A stretch of DNA of 23,818 nucleotides. Source: Ilumatobacteraceae bacterium (GTDB taxonomy: Bacteria > Actinomycetota > Acidimicrobiia > Acidimicrobiales > Ilumatobacteraceae). This document shows, in pieces, positions 6,526 through 15,037 of the stretch. The notes under the pieces were generated by a model. It was given only the letters and a program-made list of their open reading frames with translations. It had not been told where the DNA came from and ran no database searches. Position numbers and translations under genes: made by a program. How positions within the stretch are numbered: position 1 is the first letter of the stretch; every line of letters begins with the position of its first letter. The DNA is taken from contig JAEMRY010000013.1 of assembly GCA_016463105.1 (NCBI GenBank), positions 1 through 23,818 of the forward strand, written 5' to 3'.

Positions 6526-8589
6526 TCACTTAATTCGGGAAGGATTTGGTGTGACCACTGTCAATAAAAACGTAAGAACTTTGGCTTCGTCGCGCCACTG
6601 GTCATAGCGGTCTGATTTTCCGCCATGACCAGCATCCATCTCACAATTAAATAACAATGGCTGGCGCATGCCGCCTAATGATCGCAATTTTGCGACCCAT
6701 TTTGCTGGTTCGTGATAGCAAACTCGAGGATCATTGAGTCCGGCGGTCACATACATCGGTGGATAAGGCGCAGATATTGCGTTGTCATACGGAGAATACG
6801 AAAGCATGTAACTTGCCAACGGCTCAGATCGCGGGTCGCCCCATTCATCCCATTCATTAATAGTTAGCGGCAAAGATGGATCACTCATCGTATTGATTAC
6901 ATCAACAAATGGAACTTCAGCAATTGCTGCACCATAAAGTTTCGGCTCAAAAGTGATGCAGGCACCCACCATTAATCCACCTGCAGAACCGCCACGCACG
7001 CCAAGTGCGCCGGGCGCAACATGATTTGCATAAAGATGTCGAGCACAATCGTTGATGTCGTAAAAAGTATTTCGTTTATTGAGCAACTTGCCATCCAGAT
7101 ACCAATTTCGACCGCATTCGCCGCCACCTCGCGGATGCGCGAGTGCCCACACCCAGCCTCGATCGAGAAGCGATAGTCGTGCAACAGAAAACCACGGTGG
7201 AACCGAAGCCTCATATGAACCGTATGCATACAACAATCCAGGTCCGTTAGAACCTGGTGGTGTTGATTTGTGTCGCACGATGTCAAGTGCGATTCGTGTT
7301 CCGTCTTTGGCGGTGACCCACTCGCGAACAGCAACATAGTTTGAGAGATCAACATTCGGCACGATTTGTGTTTTTGCAATAGTGCGTTGATTAGTTAAAA
7401 GATCATGATCAAAAACGGTATTTGGTGAGATTAGTGATTCAGTTGTGTATCTATAAGTGTTGGTGTCCCACTGTGGGCAGTACTGTCCACCAACTTCGTG
7501 TGGCTCGTTGCCAGTGTGCAGAGTTGTAGTTGCTCCATCACGTTTAATGAGCGTCAGAGTTTGTTGCGCATTAACCCAGCGATGCAATATCAGGTGACTT
7601 TTAAAAGTATCTATATGGGCAATACGTTGACCAGGGGTGTGAGATACGAGTTCAGTCCACGAATTTGGATCACTAATCGGCGCAGTCATCACTCTAAAAT
7701 CAAGTGCATTGAGATTTGTTAAAACAATAAATTGATCACCCCAATGATCAAGTCTGTATTCAACTTCATCACTTCGCGGTCGCACGAGCGCAAGCGGTTG
7801 AGTCACGTCGTGTGCCGAAAGTAGCCGGCACTCGGTCGTGATCCGACTTGAGCATTCAACAATTATCCATTCCCCAGATCGCGTCAGCGAGATCTCAACA
7901 TTGAATCGTTCATCATCTTCTTGAAAAATCAGAACATCTTGACTTTGCATTTCACCAATTTTGTGCCGCCAAACTTTATTCGGACGCATTTGTACATCAT
8001 GCGTCAAATAGAACAAGTACTTAGCATCATGTGACCAGACGACGCCTGAGTTATTTGTGTTGATCAAAGTATCAGCGATGTCAAGATTGCTTTTTAGATC
8101 TCGAATTTTTATCGTGAATTGCTCACTGCCGTCTGTCTCGTGCGACCATGCCAAAAAGTTATGATCTGCAGTCAATTCAAAAGCACCCAAACCAAAAAAT
8201 TCAAATTGCTTAGCCTCAAGATTTTCGTCCAGCAGCAAACTTTCTGTCGCAGTCTCTAAAGTTTTTCCACGAGTATGAATCATGTATCCAGCGCCCGCAA
8301 TAGTTTGCTGTGCATACCACCAATCGCCGAACTGCACCGGAGCAGAAGTGTCATCCTCATGCATTCGTGATTTGATTTCGGTGAATATATCGTCAGTCAA
8401 CGATTGGCGTTGTTTAAACCATGTGTCAGCAAATTTATTTTCTGCCACCAAATAAGGGATCGTTGCAGGATTCTCTTTATCGCTCAGCCAAGCCCAAGGA
8501 TCTTGTACCGAACCCGTAACGCGAACCTGAACAAACGGATATTGCGGTGCGATTGGGGCAGAGTCATTCTCGTACGAGTGTGCAGCCAC
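6526..8589 (-). CDS. ptrB: Oligopeptidase B (S9A prolyl oligopeptidase family)
   Basis: Cytoplasmic serine peptidase that cuts short peptides, typically after Arg or Lys. The 687-residue length matches the well-known oligopeptidase B proteins (about 686). The N-terminal half is the beta-propeller that restricts access by size; the C-terminal half is the catalytic alpha/beta domain. The triad is visible: Ser535 in GGSAGG, Asp620 in LNDPRV and His655 in DAGHGG, with the typical AHPRGGGECGRNWY segment before them. The start is GTG at 8589, placed 6 nt after a TATATT hexamer. It lies 30 bp downstream of the hydantoinase-like gene, in the same direction, and close to a divergent peptide importer, which fits degradation of imported peptides. 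Confidence 0.95.
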   Translation of the reverse strand: MAAHSYENDSAPIAPQYPFVQVRVTGSVQDPWAWLSDKENPATIPYLVAENKFADTWFKQRQSLTDDIFTEIKSRMHEDDTSAPVQFGDWWYAQQTIAGAGYMIHTRGKTLETATESLLLDENLEAKQFEFFGLGAFELTADHNFLAWSHETDGSEQFTIKIRDLKSNLDIADTLINTNNSGVVWSHDAKYLFYLTHDVQMRPNKVWRHKIGEMQSQDVLIFQEDDERFNVEISLTRSGEWIIVECSSRITTECRLLSAHDVTQPLALVRPRSDEVEYRLDHWGDQFIVLTNLNALDFRVMTAPISDPNSWTELVSHTPGQRIAHIDTFKSHLILHRWVNAQQTLTLIKRDGATTTLHTGNEPHEVGGQYCPQWDTNTYRYTTESLISPNTVFDHDLLTNQRTIAKTQIVPNVDLSNYVAVREWVTAKDGTRIALDIVRHKSTPPGSNGPGLLYAYGSYEASVPPWFSVARLSLLDRGWVWALAHPRGGGECGRNWYLDGKLLNKRNTFYDINDCARHLYANHVAPGALGVRGGSAGGLMVGACITFEPKLYGAAIAEVPFVDVINTMSDPSLPLTINEWDEWGDPRSEPLASYMLSYSPYDNAISAPYPPMYVTAGLNDPRVCYHEPAKWVAKLRSLGGMRQPLLFNCEMDAGHGGKSDRYDQWRDEAKVLTFLLTVVTPNPSRIK

Positions 8590-8595
8590 TCCTGA

Positions 8596-8601
8596 AATAT
8601 A
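8596..8601 (-). promoter_or_regulatory. Candidate -10 hexamer before oligopeptidase B
   Basis: On the minus strand TATATT is followed by 6 nt (TCAGGA) and GTG at 8589. This fits an internal leaderless promoter in the 30-bp gap after the hydantoinase-like gene. The AGGA touching the start codon is too close to act as a normal Shine-Dalgarno. Confidence 0.35.
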
Positions 8602-8619
8602 GACGAGTTAGGTGTACGA

Positions 8620-10176
8620 CTACAGGTGATTGAGTGGTCCTGCGGCCTTGATAATTAAGCGAACCGTTGGGGTCACGAGATAGCTCAAAGGTGTTTCTAT
8701 CTGCTCGATAACTTCAACTTGTTGCGGATCTGCCCCAGCCTCAATAGCTCGATTACAAGCCATGGTTCGTCCGTTGGCGACCGCCGTATTAAATCCGTCG
8801 TCGATTTGAACTACTCCTTGCCAATGTCCACTGACCCAGGCAATAGCCGCACCAATTGCATTGGCGACGTCGCCGTTTTCTGGATAAATAACTTGGGACA
8901 CGCCTTTGATGTCATCTGGAATGAGAGATGCAGCGCCACCGACTGCAACTAATGGAAGGTGAGTGTTGCCGAGTGTGACTTGATCAATGGAGTCTGCAAT
9001 AAATTCATTTACGTTTCGCAATGCTGATTTGAGTCGGGCCAATTCTGATGCTTGAACATTGTGAGTACCAAGTTCGAACCGACCTTCAACCACTAGAGCG
9101 TCGCTCAAAGTTGGAGTGCTGCCACCGTAAACCAATGCGTCAGAAGTGAGACGATAGCCAACCGATTTCGGGCCAACTATTGGTTGCTCTGCAGTGCCAG
9201 AGATAATCGTTCCGCCACCAATGGCAACTGAAAGCAAATCTGGCATTCGAAAATTTGTTCGCACACCACCAATTTCTACGGCAGCAGCAGATTCGCGAGG
9301 GTACCCATTAACAAGCACACCGAAGTCTGTAGATGTTCCGCCAACATCAACCACAATTGTGTTGCTGAGTCCGCTTAAGAATGCTGCCCCGCGAAGAGAG
9401 TTTGCGGGGCCCGAGCCAATCGTCAAAATCGGGAATCGCTTGGCAAAATCTAGCGCCATTAATGTTCCGTCATTTTGTGCCAAGAGCATCTCGACTGCAA
9501 GACCTGCACCGTCAATCACATCTTGCATCGCAGTGATCACTTGGCCGACAACACCAAAGAGGGCTGCATTGAGAATCGTGGCGTTCTCTCGTTCAAGCAA
9601 ACCCAAACTGCCGATTTCATGACTTAGTGAAACCGCCACGTTACTGCCCAGTACTTCTTTTACGATTTCGTGCGCGCGCACTTCATCTTCGGGTGATGTT
9701 GGACTAAAAATGCTCGTGATCGCAACCGCATCTACATTTCTAGCAACACCAATCAAGAATTTTCTGATGCCGTCTTTGTCAAGAAGCGAAATTCGTCGAC
9801 CATCAACGTAGTGTCCACCTCTCAGAATGCAGGTGTCAACGCACACTGCATCTCGCAAGTCGCGTGGCCACGACTCCATTGGCTCGAGTGAAAGTGAGGC
9901 TGGCGCTCCAAGACGAATCGCCGCAACTCGACCTAGTGATCGTCTTTCTAAGATTGCATTTGTTGCATGAGTAGTGCCGAGCATTATCCGTCTAATGCGA
10001 TGTGCGTCTGGCCCGATAGAGCTGATCACATTTGATAATGCGGCTTTCATGCCCAATCGGACATCAGCGGTTGTTGCTTGTTTCGTTCGAGCAAGGATTC
10101 GGTTATTTGCATCCAGCACAACTGCGTCGGTGTTGGTGCCACCAACATCCATGCCAACTCGCAGATCGAGTTTCAT
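8620..10176 (-). CDS. Hydantoinase/oxoprolinase family protein (HyuA-like)
   Basis: ATP-dependent amidohydrolase-type protein of the hydantoinase A/oxoprolinase family, which opens hydantoin, 5-oxoproline or similar cyclic amide rings. The 518-residue protein shows the N-terminal phosphate motif DVGGTNTD at 10-17 and GTTHATNAILERRSLGRVA at 67-85. It also has SHEIGSLGLLERENATILNA at 185-204, GSGPANSLRGA at 255-264 and the second phosphate motif DVGGTSTDFG at 277-286. It lacks the long C-terminal domain of classical HyuA (about 690 residues), as is usual for forms paired with DUF917 proteins. It overlaps the DUF917 gene by 4 bp (ATGA at 10173-10176). No HyuB (hydantoinase B) gene is present. 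The substrate is unknown. Confidence 0.93.
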   Translation of the reverse strand: MKLDLRVGMDVGGTNTDAVVLDANNRILARTKQATTADVRLGMKAALSNVISSIGPDAHRIRRIMLGTTHATNAILERRSLGRVAAIRLGAPASLSLEPMESWPRDLRDAVCVDTCILRGGHYVDGRRISLLDKDGIRKFLIGVARNVDAVAITSIFSPTSPEDEVRAHEIVKEVLGSNVAVSLSHEIGSLGLLERENATILNAALFGVVGQVITAMQDVIDGAGLAVEMLLAQNDGTLMALDFAKRFPILTIGSGPANSLRGAAFLSGLSNTIVVDVGGTSTDFGVLVNGYPRESAAAVEIGGVRTNFRMPDLLSVAIGGGTIISGTAEQPIVGPKSVGYRLTSDALVYGGSTPTLSDALVVEGRFELGTHNVQASELARLKSALRNVNEFIADSIDQVTLGNTHLPLVAVGGAASLIPDDIKGVSQVIYPENGDVANAIGAAIAWVSGHWQGVVQIDDGFNTAVANGRTMACNRAIEAGADPQQVEVIEQIETPLSYLVTPTVRLIIKAAGPLNHL

Positions 10177-11261
10177 CGTGGCGAATTCTCAACTGGAACG
10201 TACTCAATGTCGTATCCGAATGCTCGAGGGCCAACGGTTTTTAACCCTTGTGCAGTTCTCCAAAGTGGATCACACGGCCAAGCCATCGCAGTTACTCGCA
10301 TTGCATATTTCGCTTCCTCGGTAGAAATCGCGGCACCTGTTTGAGTGTCTAGTACTGAAATCAAATCAGGCACACTTGCAAGGACGCGACCATTTTCTGT
10401 TGCGATGAGATTTTCGTTTTGTATTTCGATTCGGACTTCTCGGTCGGCGTCTATTCCGGTTCCGCTGATAGTGACACTTCCACGAACGAAACCAGCATCA
10501 GTGCGACGTTTAATTTCAGAAATCTTGCCGGTGATTAATGTTTGTGCCCCGAGCAATAAACTTAATTTTCTTATTGGGTCTGTTGATCCACGCACTGCGC
10601 GACCTATCTCAATCGCCGTACTTAGTGAACCGACAATCACATTGCCGATCATCGTTGCTGCGGGGTTGATGTAGTCAGCCATTAACGCAACACCTCCAGC
10701 TGCAATGGTGAATGCTCGCGAGTCTGATTCTGCTGACGCGCCGCTTGTGGGCGTGATGGTCACGACGTTGCCTTGAAAGTCGACGAGGATGATCGGCGTC
10801 AGGGGCAGACCGCGCACAAAAAATGAACCCATTTGAACTTCTGGAAACGCCCGACCCATCGTGTCTGCATCGACAATCGGCAATCCCAGTCGACTTGCCC
10901 ACATAACGGGCTCAACGCCGTTCGAGCCACCAATTTCACTCGCCATTATTGCAACGACTGGTTTGTTGAAAACGCGCTCAACTTCTTGGCGCAACAAATA
11001 TGCCTCTCCGCCGTTGTTCAACATCTCAAACGAAATTGTGGGTGCACCGATGCCGCAAATCGGCATCACTAAGCCATCTGCAGGTAGGTCTTTGAGTTGG
11101 ACAACCTCTACAGATCCGAATTTTCGTATCGCGCTTCGGGTTTCAAGAATTGCGCCACCGACACTTCCACCACCACCTGTTCCAAGAAGTGCGCACCCAA
11201 AAGCCAAGTCTTCAATATCGTCATCGGTTATCTCAGTGATTTTTTCTTTCGATATGGCCAC
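10173..11261 (-). CDS. DUF917 domain protein
   Basis: A 362-residue protein of the DUF917 family, commonly encoded beside or fused to hydantoinase A-like proteins and probably part of the same enzyme. The N-terminus has the typical DIEDLAFGCALLGTGGGGSV with its glycine run at about 28-33. AIMASEIGGSNGVEPVMWAS and the invariant-looking DADTMGRAFPEVQ follow near 105-145. The start is a GTG at 11261; no better in-frame ATG lies upstream. It is the first gene of a leftward operon and lies divergent from the peptide importer, with only about 100 bp between them. A 16-bp perfect palindrome overlaps its candidate -10. Its own catalytic role is not established. Confidence 0.92.
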   Translation of the reverse strand: MAISKEKITEITDDDIEDLAFGCALLGTGGGGSVGGAILETRSAIRKFGSVEVVQLKDLPADGLVMPICGIGAPTISFEMLNNGGEAYLLRQEVERVFNKPVVAIMASEIGGSNGVEPVMWASRLGLPIVDADTMGRAFPEVQMGSFFVRGLPLTPIILVDFQGNVVTITPTSGASAESDSRAFTIAAGGVALMADYINPAATMIGNVIVGSLSTAIEIGRAVRGSTDPIRKLSLLLGAQTLITGKISEIKRRTDAGFVRGSVTISGTGIDADREVRIEIQNENLIATENGRVLASVPDLISVLDTQTGAAISTEEAKYAMRVTAMAWPCDPLWRTAQGLKTVGPRAFGYDIEYVPVENSPR

Positions 11262-11265
11262 GCCT

Positions 11266-11281
11266 TCAATATATATATTGA
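11266..11281. promoter_or_regulatory. 16-bp perfect palindrome, candidate operator in a divergent promoter region
   Basis: TCAATATATATATTGA is identical to its reverse complement. It starts 5 bp upstream of the GTG of the DUF917 gene, overlaps the minus-strand hexamer TATATT (11268-11273, 6 nt before the GTG), and lies in the 103-bp gap shared with the peptide importer. A dimeric repressor bound here would block the leftward promoter. AT-rich self-complementarity can arise by chance, so this remains a candidate. Confidence 0.45.
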
Positions 11282-11364
11282 TAGTGCGTCGCTGAGCAGG
11301 TTTGGGCCTCCAACCGTTGTCGCGGTGTGTGTCATACTTAAGTCAAGTCAAAGTTGGGGGACAA

Positions 11365-13134
11365 ATGAACAAGAATCTCTTTAAAATTCTCGTCGCACTA
11401 GTAGTTGGTTTTGCAGCCTTGGCTGTCTCAACGTCGACAAGTGTGTCTGCCGAAGGTGAGTTGACCTTCACGGTGGGAGTCACCCAAGATATTGATTCGC
11501 TCAATGTGACAGTTGGATTTTTGGTGATTGATTATGAGATTTGGAATCTCACGCTGCCATCACTGACGAGTAAAGCCGCATCAGATTTTTCAATTCTGCC
11601 GTATATGGCCGAATCGTGGACAGGTAGTGAAGATGGCCTGACGTGGACGTACAAATTGCGCAGTGACATGAAGTGGAGTGACGGTGAGCCAATGACTGCC
11701 GACGATGTGGCTTACACGATCACCAGGTCGGTGGCAGATGGCTGGTGGAATCACACTCCGGTGACGGGCAACCTGACTGCAACTGCAACCGATGCAGAGA
11801 CTTTAGTTGTGACGTCATCTGTGCCAGACCCAAAGTTGCCAATACTTGATGTGTACATCGTGCCTAAACACATTTACGAAAAAATCTCCGCTGAAGAACT
11901 ACCGAATTATCTTGCCGACGACAATGTTTCTGGCGGCCCGTTTCAGATTGTTGAGCGCAAGGAGGGCGAGTTCGTCCGACTCGTTCAAAATCCAAATTGG
12001 TTTGGCAAAGAGCCAGCAATAGAACAGTTGATTTTTCGAACATTTGAAACGGCTGAAGCCCAATACAACGCCATCAAAGCGGGTGATTTAGATGCGGTTG
12101 ACGACGTACCTGTCAAAATCTTTACATCTTTGGAAGCAGGTGATGAACCGAACATCATCGGAATTGCCGGAAACCAAGGTTCCTTCAGCTACCTAGCGAT
12201 GAATTCGAGTTGCCCAACAGGTATTGGTGATGGACACGTCGCACTGAAAGATCCCAATGTGCGTCGAGCAATCAACTGGTCTCTTGATCGTGAACTGATG
12301 GTTGACAAGGTGTTGAATGGTTTTGGAAAACCTGCTGTCAGCATTTCGGCTTCTGCGAACCCTGCTTTTGATTATCAGGTTGCGGCAGATCAAACATATT
12401 CATACGACCCTGCTCGGGCAAAGGCACTTCTCGACGAAGCAGGATGGAAAGATACCAATGGCGATGGGGTGCGTGACAAAGACGGAGTTGAATTGAAGCT
12501 CCGCTATTTTGATCGCTCGATTGGTGGTGCATCAGACACGACACCATTCATCACAGGTTTCTTGAAAGATGTTGGCATCGCAACTGATGTCAAGACCTTT
12601 GATGAAGACAGCCTCGGAGCGATTCAGGCGAAAAGCGAGTTTGACCTATACACATGGGGTTGGTCTCCGTATGCCGATCCGGACAACATGTTGTCAAACT
12701 TCACAACCGCCGCGGTACCAACCGATCCAACAGTTGGAGGATATAACGACGGCAACTGGTGCAATGCAGAGTATGACGCGCTTTATGCGAAGCAAAAAGT
12801 AGAACTAGATCCAGTCAAGCGCGCCGACATGATTCAACAGATGCATAAAATATTTGCAAACGATGGCCCGTACGCGGTGCTCTACAAGTACGACAACTTG
12901 CAAGCATTTCGTTCGGACAGGTGGCAGAACTTTGTGCGACAACCCGCCGAAGTTGGACCGATCATGTTTACTCAGACCTCGACTGGGTATCTTGATTTGG
13001 AGCCAATTTCTGGTGGCAGCGGCGGTGGTGGAACCAACACGATTGTCGTGATTGGTGTAGCACTTGTTGTTGCTGGTGCCGTATTCACTCTCGTGCGGAG
13101 TCGTCGAAAGAAAAGTGCAGACGATCGCCAGTAG
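11365..13134 (+). CDS. Peptide-type ABC transporter substrate-binding protein with C-terminal membrane anchor
   Basis: Extracellular solute-binding protein, family 5 (DppA/OppA-like), which delivers peptides or similar solutes to the permeases encoded downstream. The ATG at 11365 is chosen over an upstream in-frame start because a GGGGGA-type ribosome site (11355-11361) precedes it and a clean Sec signal follows (hydrophobic core about 6-21, cleavage after SVSA at 29). There is no lipobox cysteine. The mature domain carries AESWTGSEDGLTWTYKLR and KWSDGEPMTADDVAYTI, hallmarks of the family. After a Gly-rich linker near residue 550 come a single helix at about 558-577 and the basic tail RSRRKKSADDRQ. 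The protein is therefore probably held to the membrane at its C-terminus, outside-facing. First gene of a five-gene operon; length 589. Confidence 0.94.
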   Translation: MNKNLFKILVALVVGFAALAVSTSTSVSAEGELTFTVGVTQDIDSLNVTVGFLVIDYEIWNLTLPSLTSKAASDFSILPYMAESWTGSEDGLTWTYKLRSDMKWSDGEPMTADDVAYTITRSVADGWWNHTPVTGNLTATATDAETLVVTSSVPDPKLPILDVYIVPKHIYEKISAEELPNYLADDNVSGGPFQIVERKEGEFVRLVQNPNWFGKEPAIEQLIFRTFETAEAQYNAIKAGDLDAVDDVPVKIFTSLEAGDEPNIIGIAGNQGSFSYLAMNSSCPTGIGDGHVALKDPNVRRAINWSLDRELMVDKVLNGFGKPAVSISASANPAFDYQVAADQTYSYDPARAKALLDEAGWKDTNGDGVRDKDGVELKLRYFDRSIGGASDTTPFITGFLKDVGIATDVKTFDEDSLGAIQAKSEFDLYTWGWSPYADPDNMLSNFTTAAVPTDPTVGGYNDGNWCNAEYDALYAKQKVELDPVKRADMIQQMHKIFANDGPYAVLYKYDNLQAFRSDRWQNFVRQPAEVGPIMFTQTSTGYLDLEPISGGSGGGGTNTIVVIGVALVVAGAVFTLVRSRRKKSADDRQ

Positions 13135-13157
13135 CAATCATTGGCGAGTAGTCATTG

Positions 13158-14129
13158 ATGAGTAATCGCTATGTTATAAAAAAGATTATTGGAGCACTGC
13201 TGACGCTGTTTGCAGTTGTTGTCTTCAATTTCTTTTTGTTTCGGATTGTTGATCGGGATCCATTATCCAAATATCGAGGCCGCAGCAAACTCAGTTTGGA
13301 GCAACGTGAGGCGATGATTCGTCGGATGGGCTTGAGTGGTTCCAAATGGGATCAATTTGTGGTCTATATCAAATCGACGTTAAGGCTTGACTTTGGAAGA
13401 TCATTCGACTCGACTCGACCAGTGTTGCGTGAAATCGCCGATCGGCTTCCGGCAACGTTGATCTTGGTTGGTATTTCAACGGCTCTGACCATCGGTATCG
13501 GTTTGTATATCGGGGCAAAGGCTGGATGGGCGAGAGGGAGTCGATTTGATCGGGTGTCAACCTCTGGGACGATGGTGCTGTACGCAACTCCTGAATTTTT
13601 TTTCGGCATGTTGCTGCTCGCAATCGTGGCAGGGCGCACTGGGTGGTTTCCTACTGGCGGGTTACGAGATATCGGGGCAAATTATGGCTTCGTCGATTCA
13701 CTTTTGGATAGGGCTCACCACTTGGTTCTGCCATCGCTCACACTCACACTCGGTTACTTGGGTTCGTATTCGCTGATCATGCGTACGTCCATGTTGGAAA
13801 CTCTTGGTGAGGATTATTTAACCACTGCGCGAGCGAAGGGTTTGAAAGAGAGTGATGTAATGACGCACCATGCCGTTCCAAATGCGTTGTTGCCGTCGGT
13901 GTCGGTAATTGCAATCAGTTTTGGCTTTGTCATCGGTGGCGCAATCACGACTGAAACTGTTTTTTCGTATCCAGGCCTTGGTCTTGCCACGGCAGACGCC
14001 ATTCGCAATACCGATCTGCCGATGCTGCAGGCTTTGTTTTTGGTTGCAAGTGCTGCAGTGATTTTTTTGAATCTCGTTGCTGACTTGACTTATGGATTGC
14101 TTGACCCTCGAATACGGCACTCAACATGA
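13158..14129 (+). CDS. Peptide-type ABC transporter permease (DppB-like)
   Basis: First of two membrane channel subunits. The 323-residue protein has an N-terminal helix (about 5-30), the extracytoplasmic-type segment with DPLSKYRG and MIRRMGLSG, and several further helices. The EAA-type cytoplasmic loop is at about 216-245 (GEDYLTTARAKGLKESDVMT... PNALLP), which contacts the ATPases. Near the end it has GGAITTETVFSYPGLG, typical of DppB. The ATG at 13158 is preferred to the TTG at 13155. It follows the binding-protein gene by 23 bp and overlaps the second permease by 4 bp (ATGA at 14126). Family-level assignment is firm; peptide specificity is inferred from family. Confidence 0.95.
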   Translation: MSNRYVIKKIIGALLTLFAVVVFNFFLFRIVDRDPLSKYRGRSKLSLEQREAMIRRMGLSGSKWDQFVVYIKSTLRLDFGRSFDSTRPVLREIADRLPATLILVGISTALTIGIGLYIGAKAGWARGSRFDRVSTSGTMVLYATPEFFFGMLLLAIVAGRTGWFPTGGLRDIGANYGFVDSLLDRAHHLVLPSLTLTLGYLGSYSLIMRTSMLETLGEDYLTTARAKGLKESDVMTHHAVPNALLPSVSVIAISFGFVIGGAITTETVFSYPGLGLATADAIRNTDLPMLQALFLVASAAVIFLNLVADLTYGLLDPRIRHST

Positions 14130-15037
14130 GTGATTCGGTCGCATCAATATCTCCTCGTGGGATGACATGGGCGAGGCGCAAACGAGCGTTGGCACGGGTA
14201 TGGCGCGAACTCCGCAATGATCGGTCGGGCTTTTCGGGTTTGCTCATACTCCTGGGATTTGGGTTGGTCGCGTTGTGTGCTCCGCTGATTGCAGACCGAT
14301 CGCTCTTGTTGGCCGCCGCAGGACGCAATAACCCCGATCTTGCCGGCCCCAGTGCAAAGTTTTTGCTCGGTACCGATGACATCGGTCGAGATATCTTGGC
14401 GCAATTGGTGTGGGGCTCTCGCGTATCGCTTTTTATTGGCATCTTTGCCACAGTCGTTGCCGTTCTAATCGGTTCGTTAGTTGGGCTCGTGGCGGGTTAT
14501 GTAAAAGGAAAAGTTGCAACGGTGCTTTTAGCAATTGATAACTTTTTTCTTGTTGTCCCATTTTTGCCATTGGCAATTGTGCTCGCAGTTATCCTCGGGC
14601 GATCTCCAGTGACACTCGCGCTCGTGATTGGTTTCACTTCTTGGGCGGGTAGTGCACGACTCGTGCGTGCTCAAGTGTTGTCGTTAAGTGAGCGCGGCTA
14701 TGTTGAGCGTGCTCGCGCACTTGGTGCTAATTCTCGCCACGTAATCTTGCGTCACATTCTTCCTGGCGTAGCACCGTTAATTATTGCTAATGCCACATTG
14801 ATTGTGCCTGGCGCAATTTTGACCGAGTCAACGTTGTCATTTCTTGGTTTTGGAGATCGGCTCTCTCCAAGTTGGGGAAAATTACTTGATGGTGCTCAAT
14901 CGAGCGGATCAATAACGCTTAACGCGTGGTGGTATTACTTGCCACCAGGTCTTTGCATCATTACTGTCGTACTTGCATTCACATTATTCGGACGCGCACT
15001 CGAACGAATTTTTGATCCACGTTTGGCTGGACGATGA
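14126..15037 (+). CDS. Peptide-type ABC transporter permease (DppC-like)
   Basis: Second channel subunit, 303 residues. A cytoplasmic basic N-terminus leads into a first helix at about 37-56. The DppC hallmark then follows at about 76-102 (PSAKFLLGTDDIGRDILAQL...GSRVSL). The EAA loop is recognisable in YVERARALGANSRHVILRHI, and the terminal SFLGFGDRLSPSWGKLL is characteristic of the family. It overlaps its neighbours by 4 bp on both sides (14126 and 15034), so the translation of the importer components is coupled. Nothing unusual in length or motifs. Confidence 0.95.
   Translation: MSDSVASISPRGMTWARRKRALARVWRELRNDRSGFSGLLILLGFGLVALCAPLIADRSLLLAAAGRNNPDLAGPSAKFLLGTDDIGRDILAQLVWGSRVSLFIGIFATVVAVLIGSLVGLVAGYVKGKVATVLLAIDNFFLVVPFLPLAIVLAVILGRSPVTLALVIGFTSWAGSARLVRAQVLSLSERGYVERARALGANSRHVILRHILPGVAPLIIANATLIVPGAILTESTLSFLGFGDRLSPSWGKLLDGAQSSGSITLNAWWYYLPPGLCIITVVLAFTLFGRALERIFDPRLAGR

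Noticed and set aside
9194..9622. Antisense open frame of 142 codons inside the hydantoinase-like gene
   Set aside because: It lies opposite a well-conserved domain, and its product shows no domain; it is a mirror of the real gene's codon pattern.
10861..11295. Plus-strand open frame of 144 codons opposite the DUF917 gene
   Set aside because: It is low in recognisable features and opposite a conserved Gly-rich N-terminus; it would also run into the divergent control region.
11302..11364. Upstream extension of the peptide-binding protein to 11302
   Set aside because: It would bury the signal peptide behind 21 unlikely residues; the GGGGGA site favours ATG 11365.
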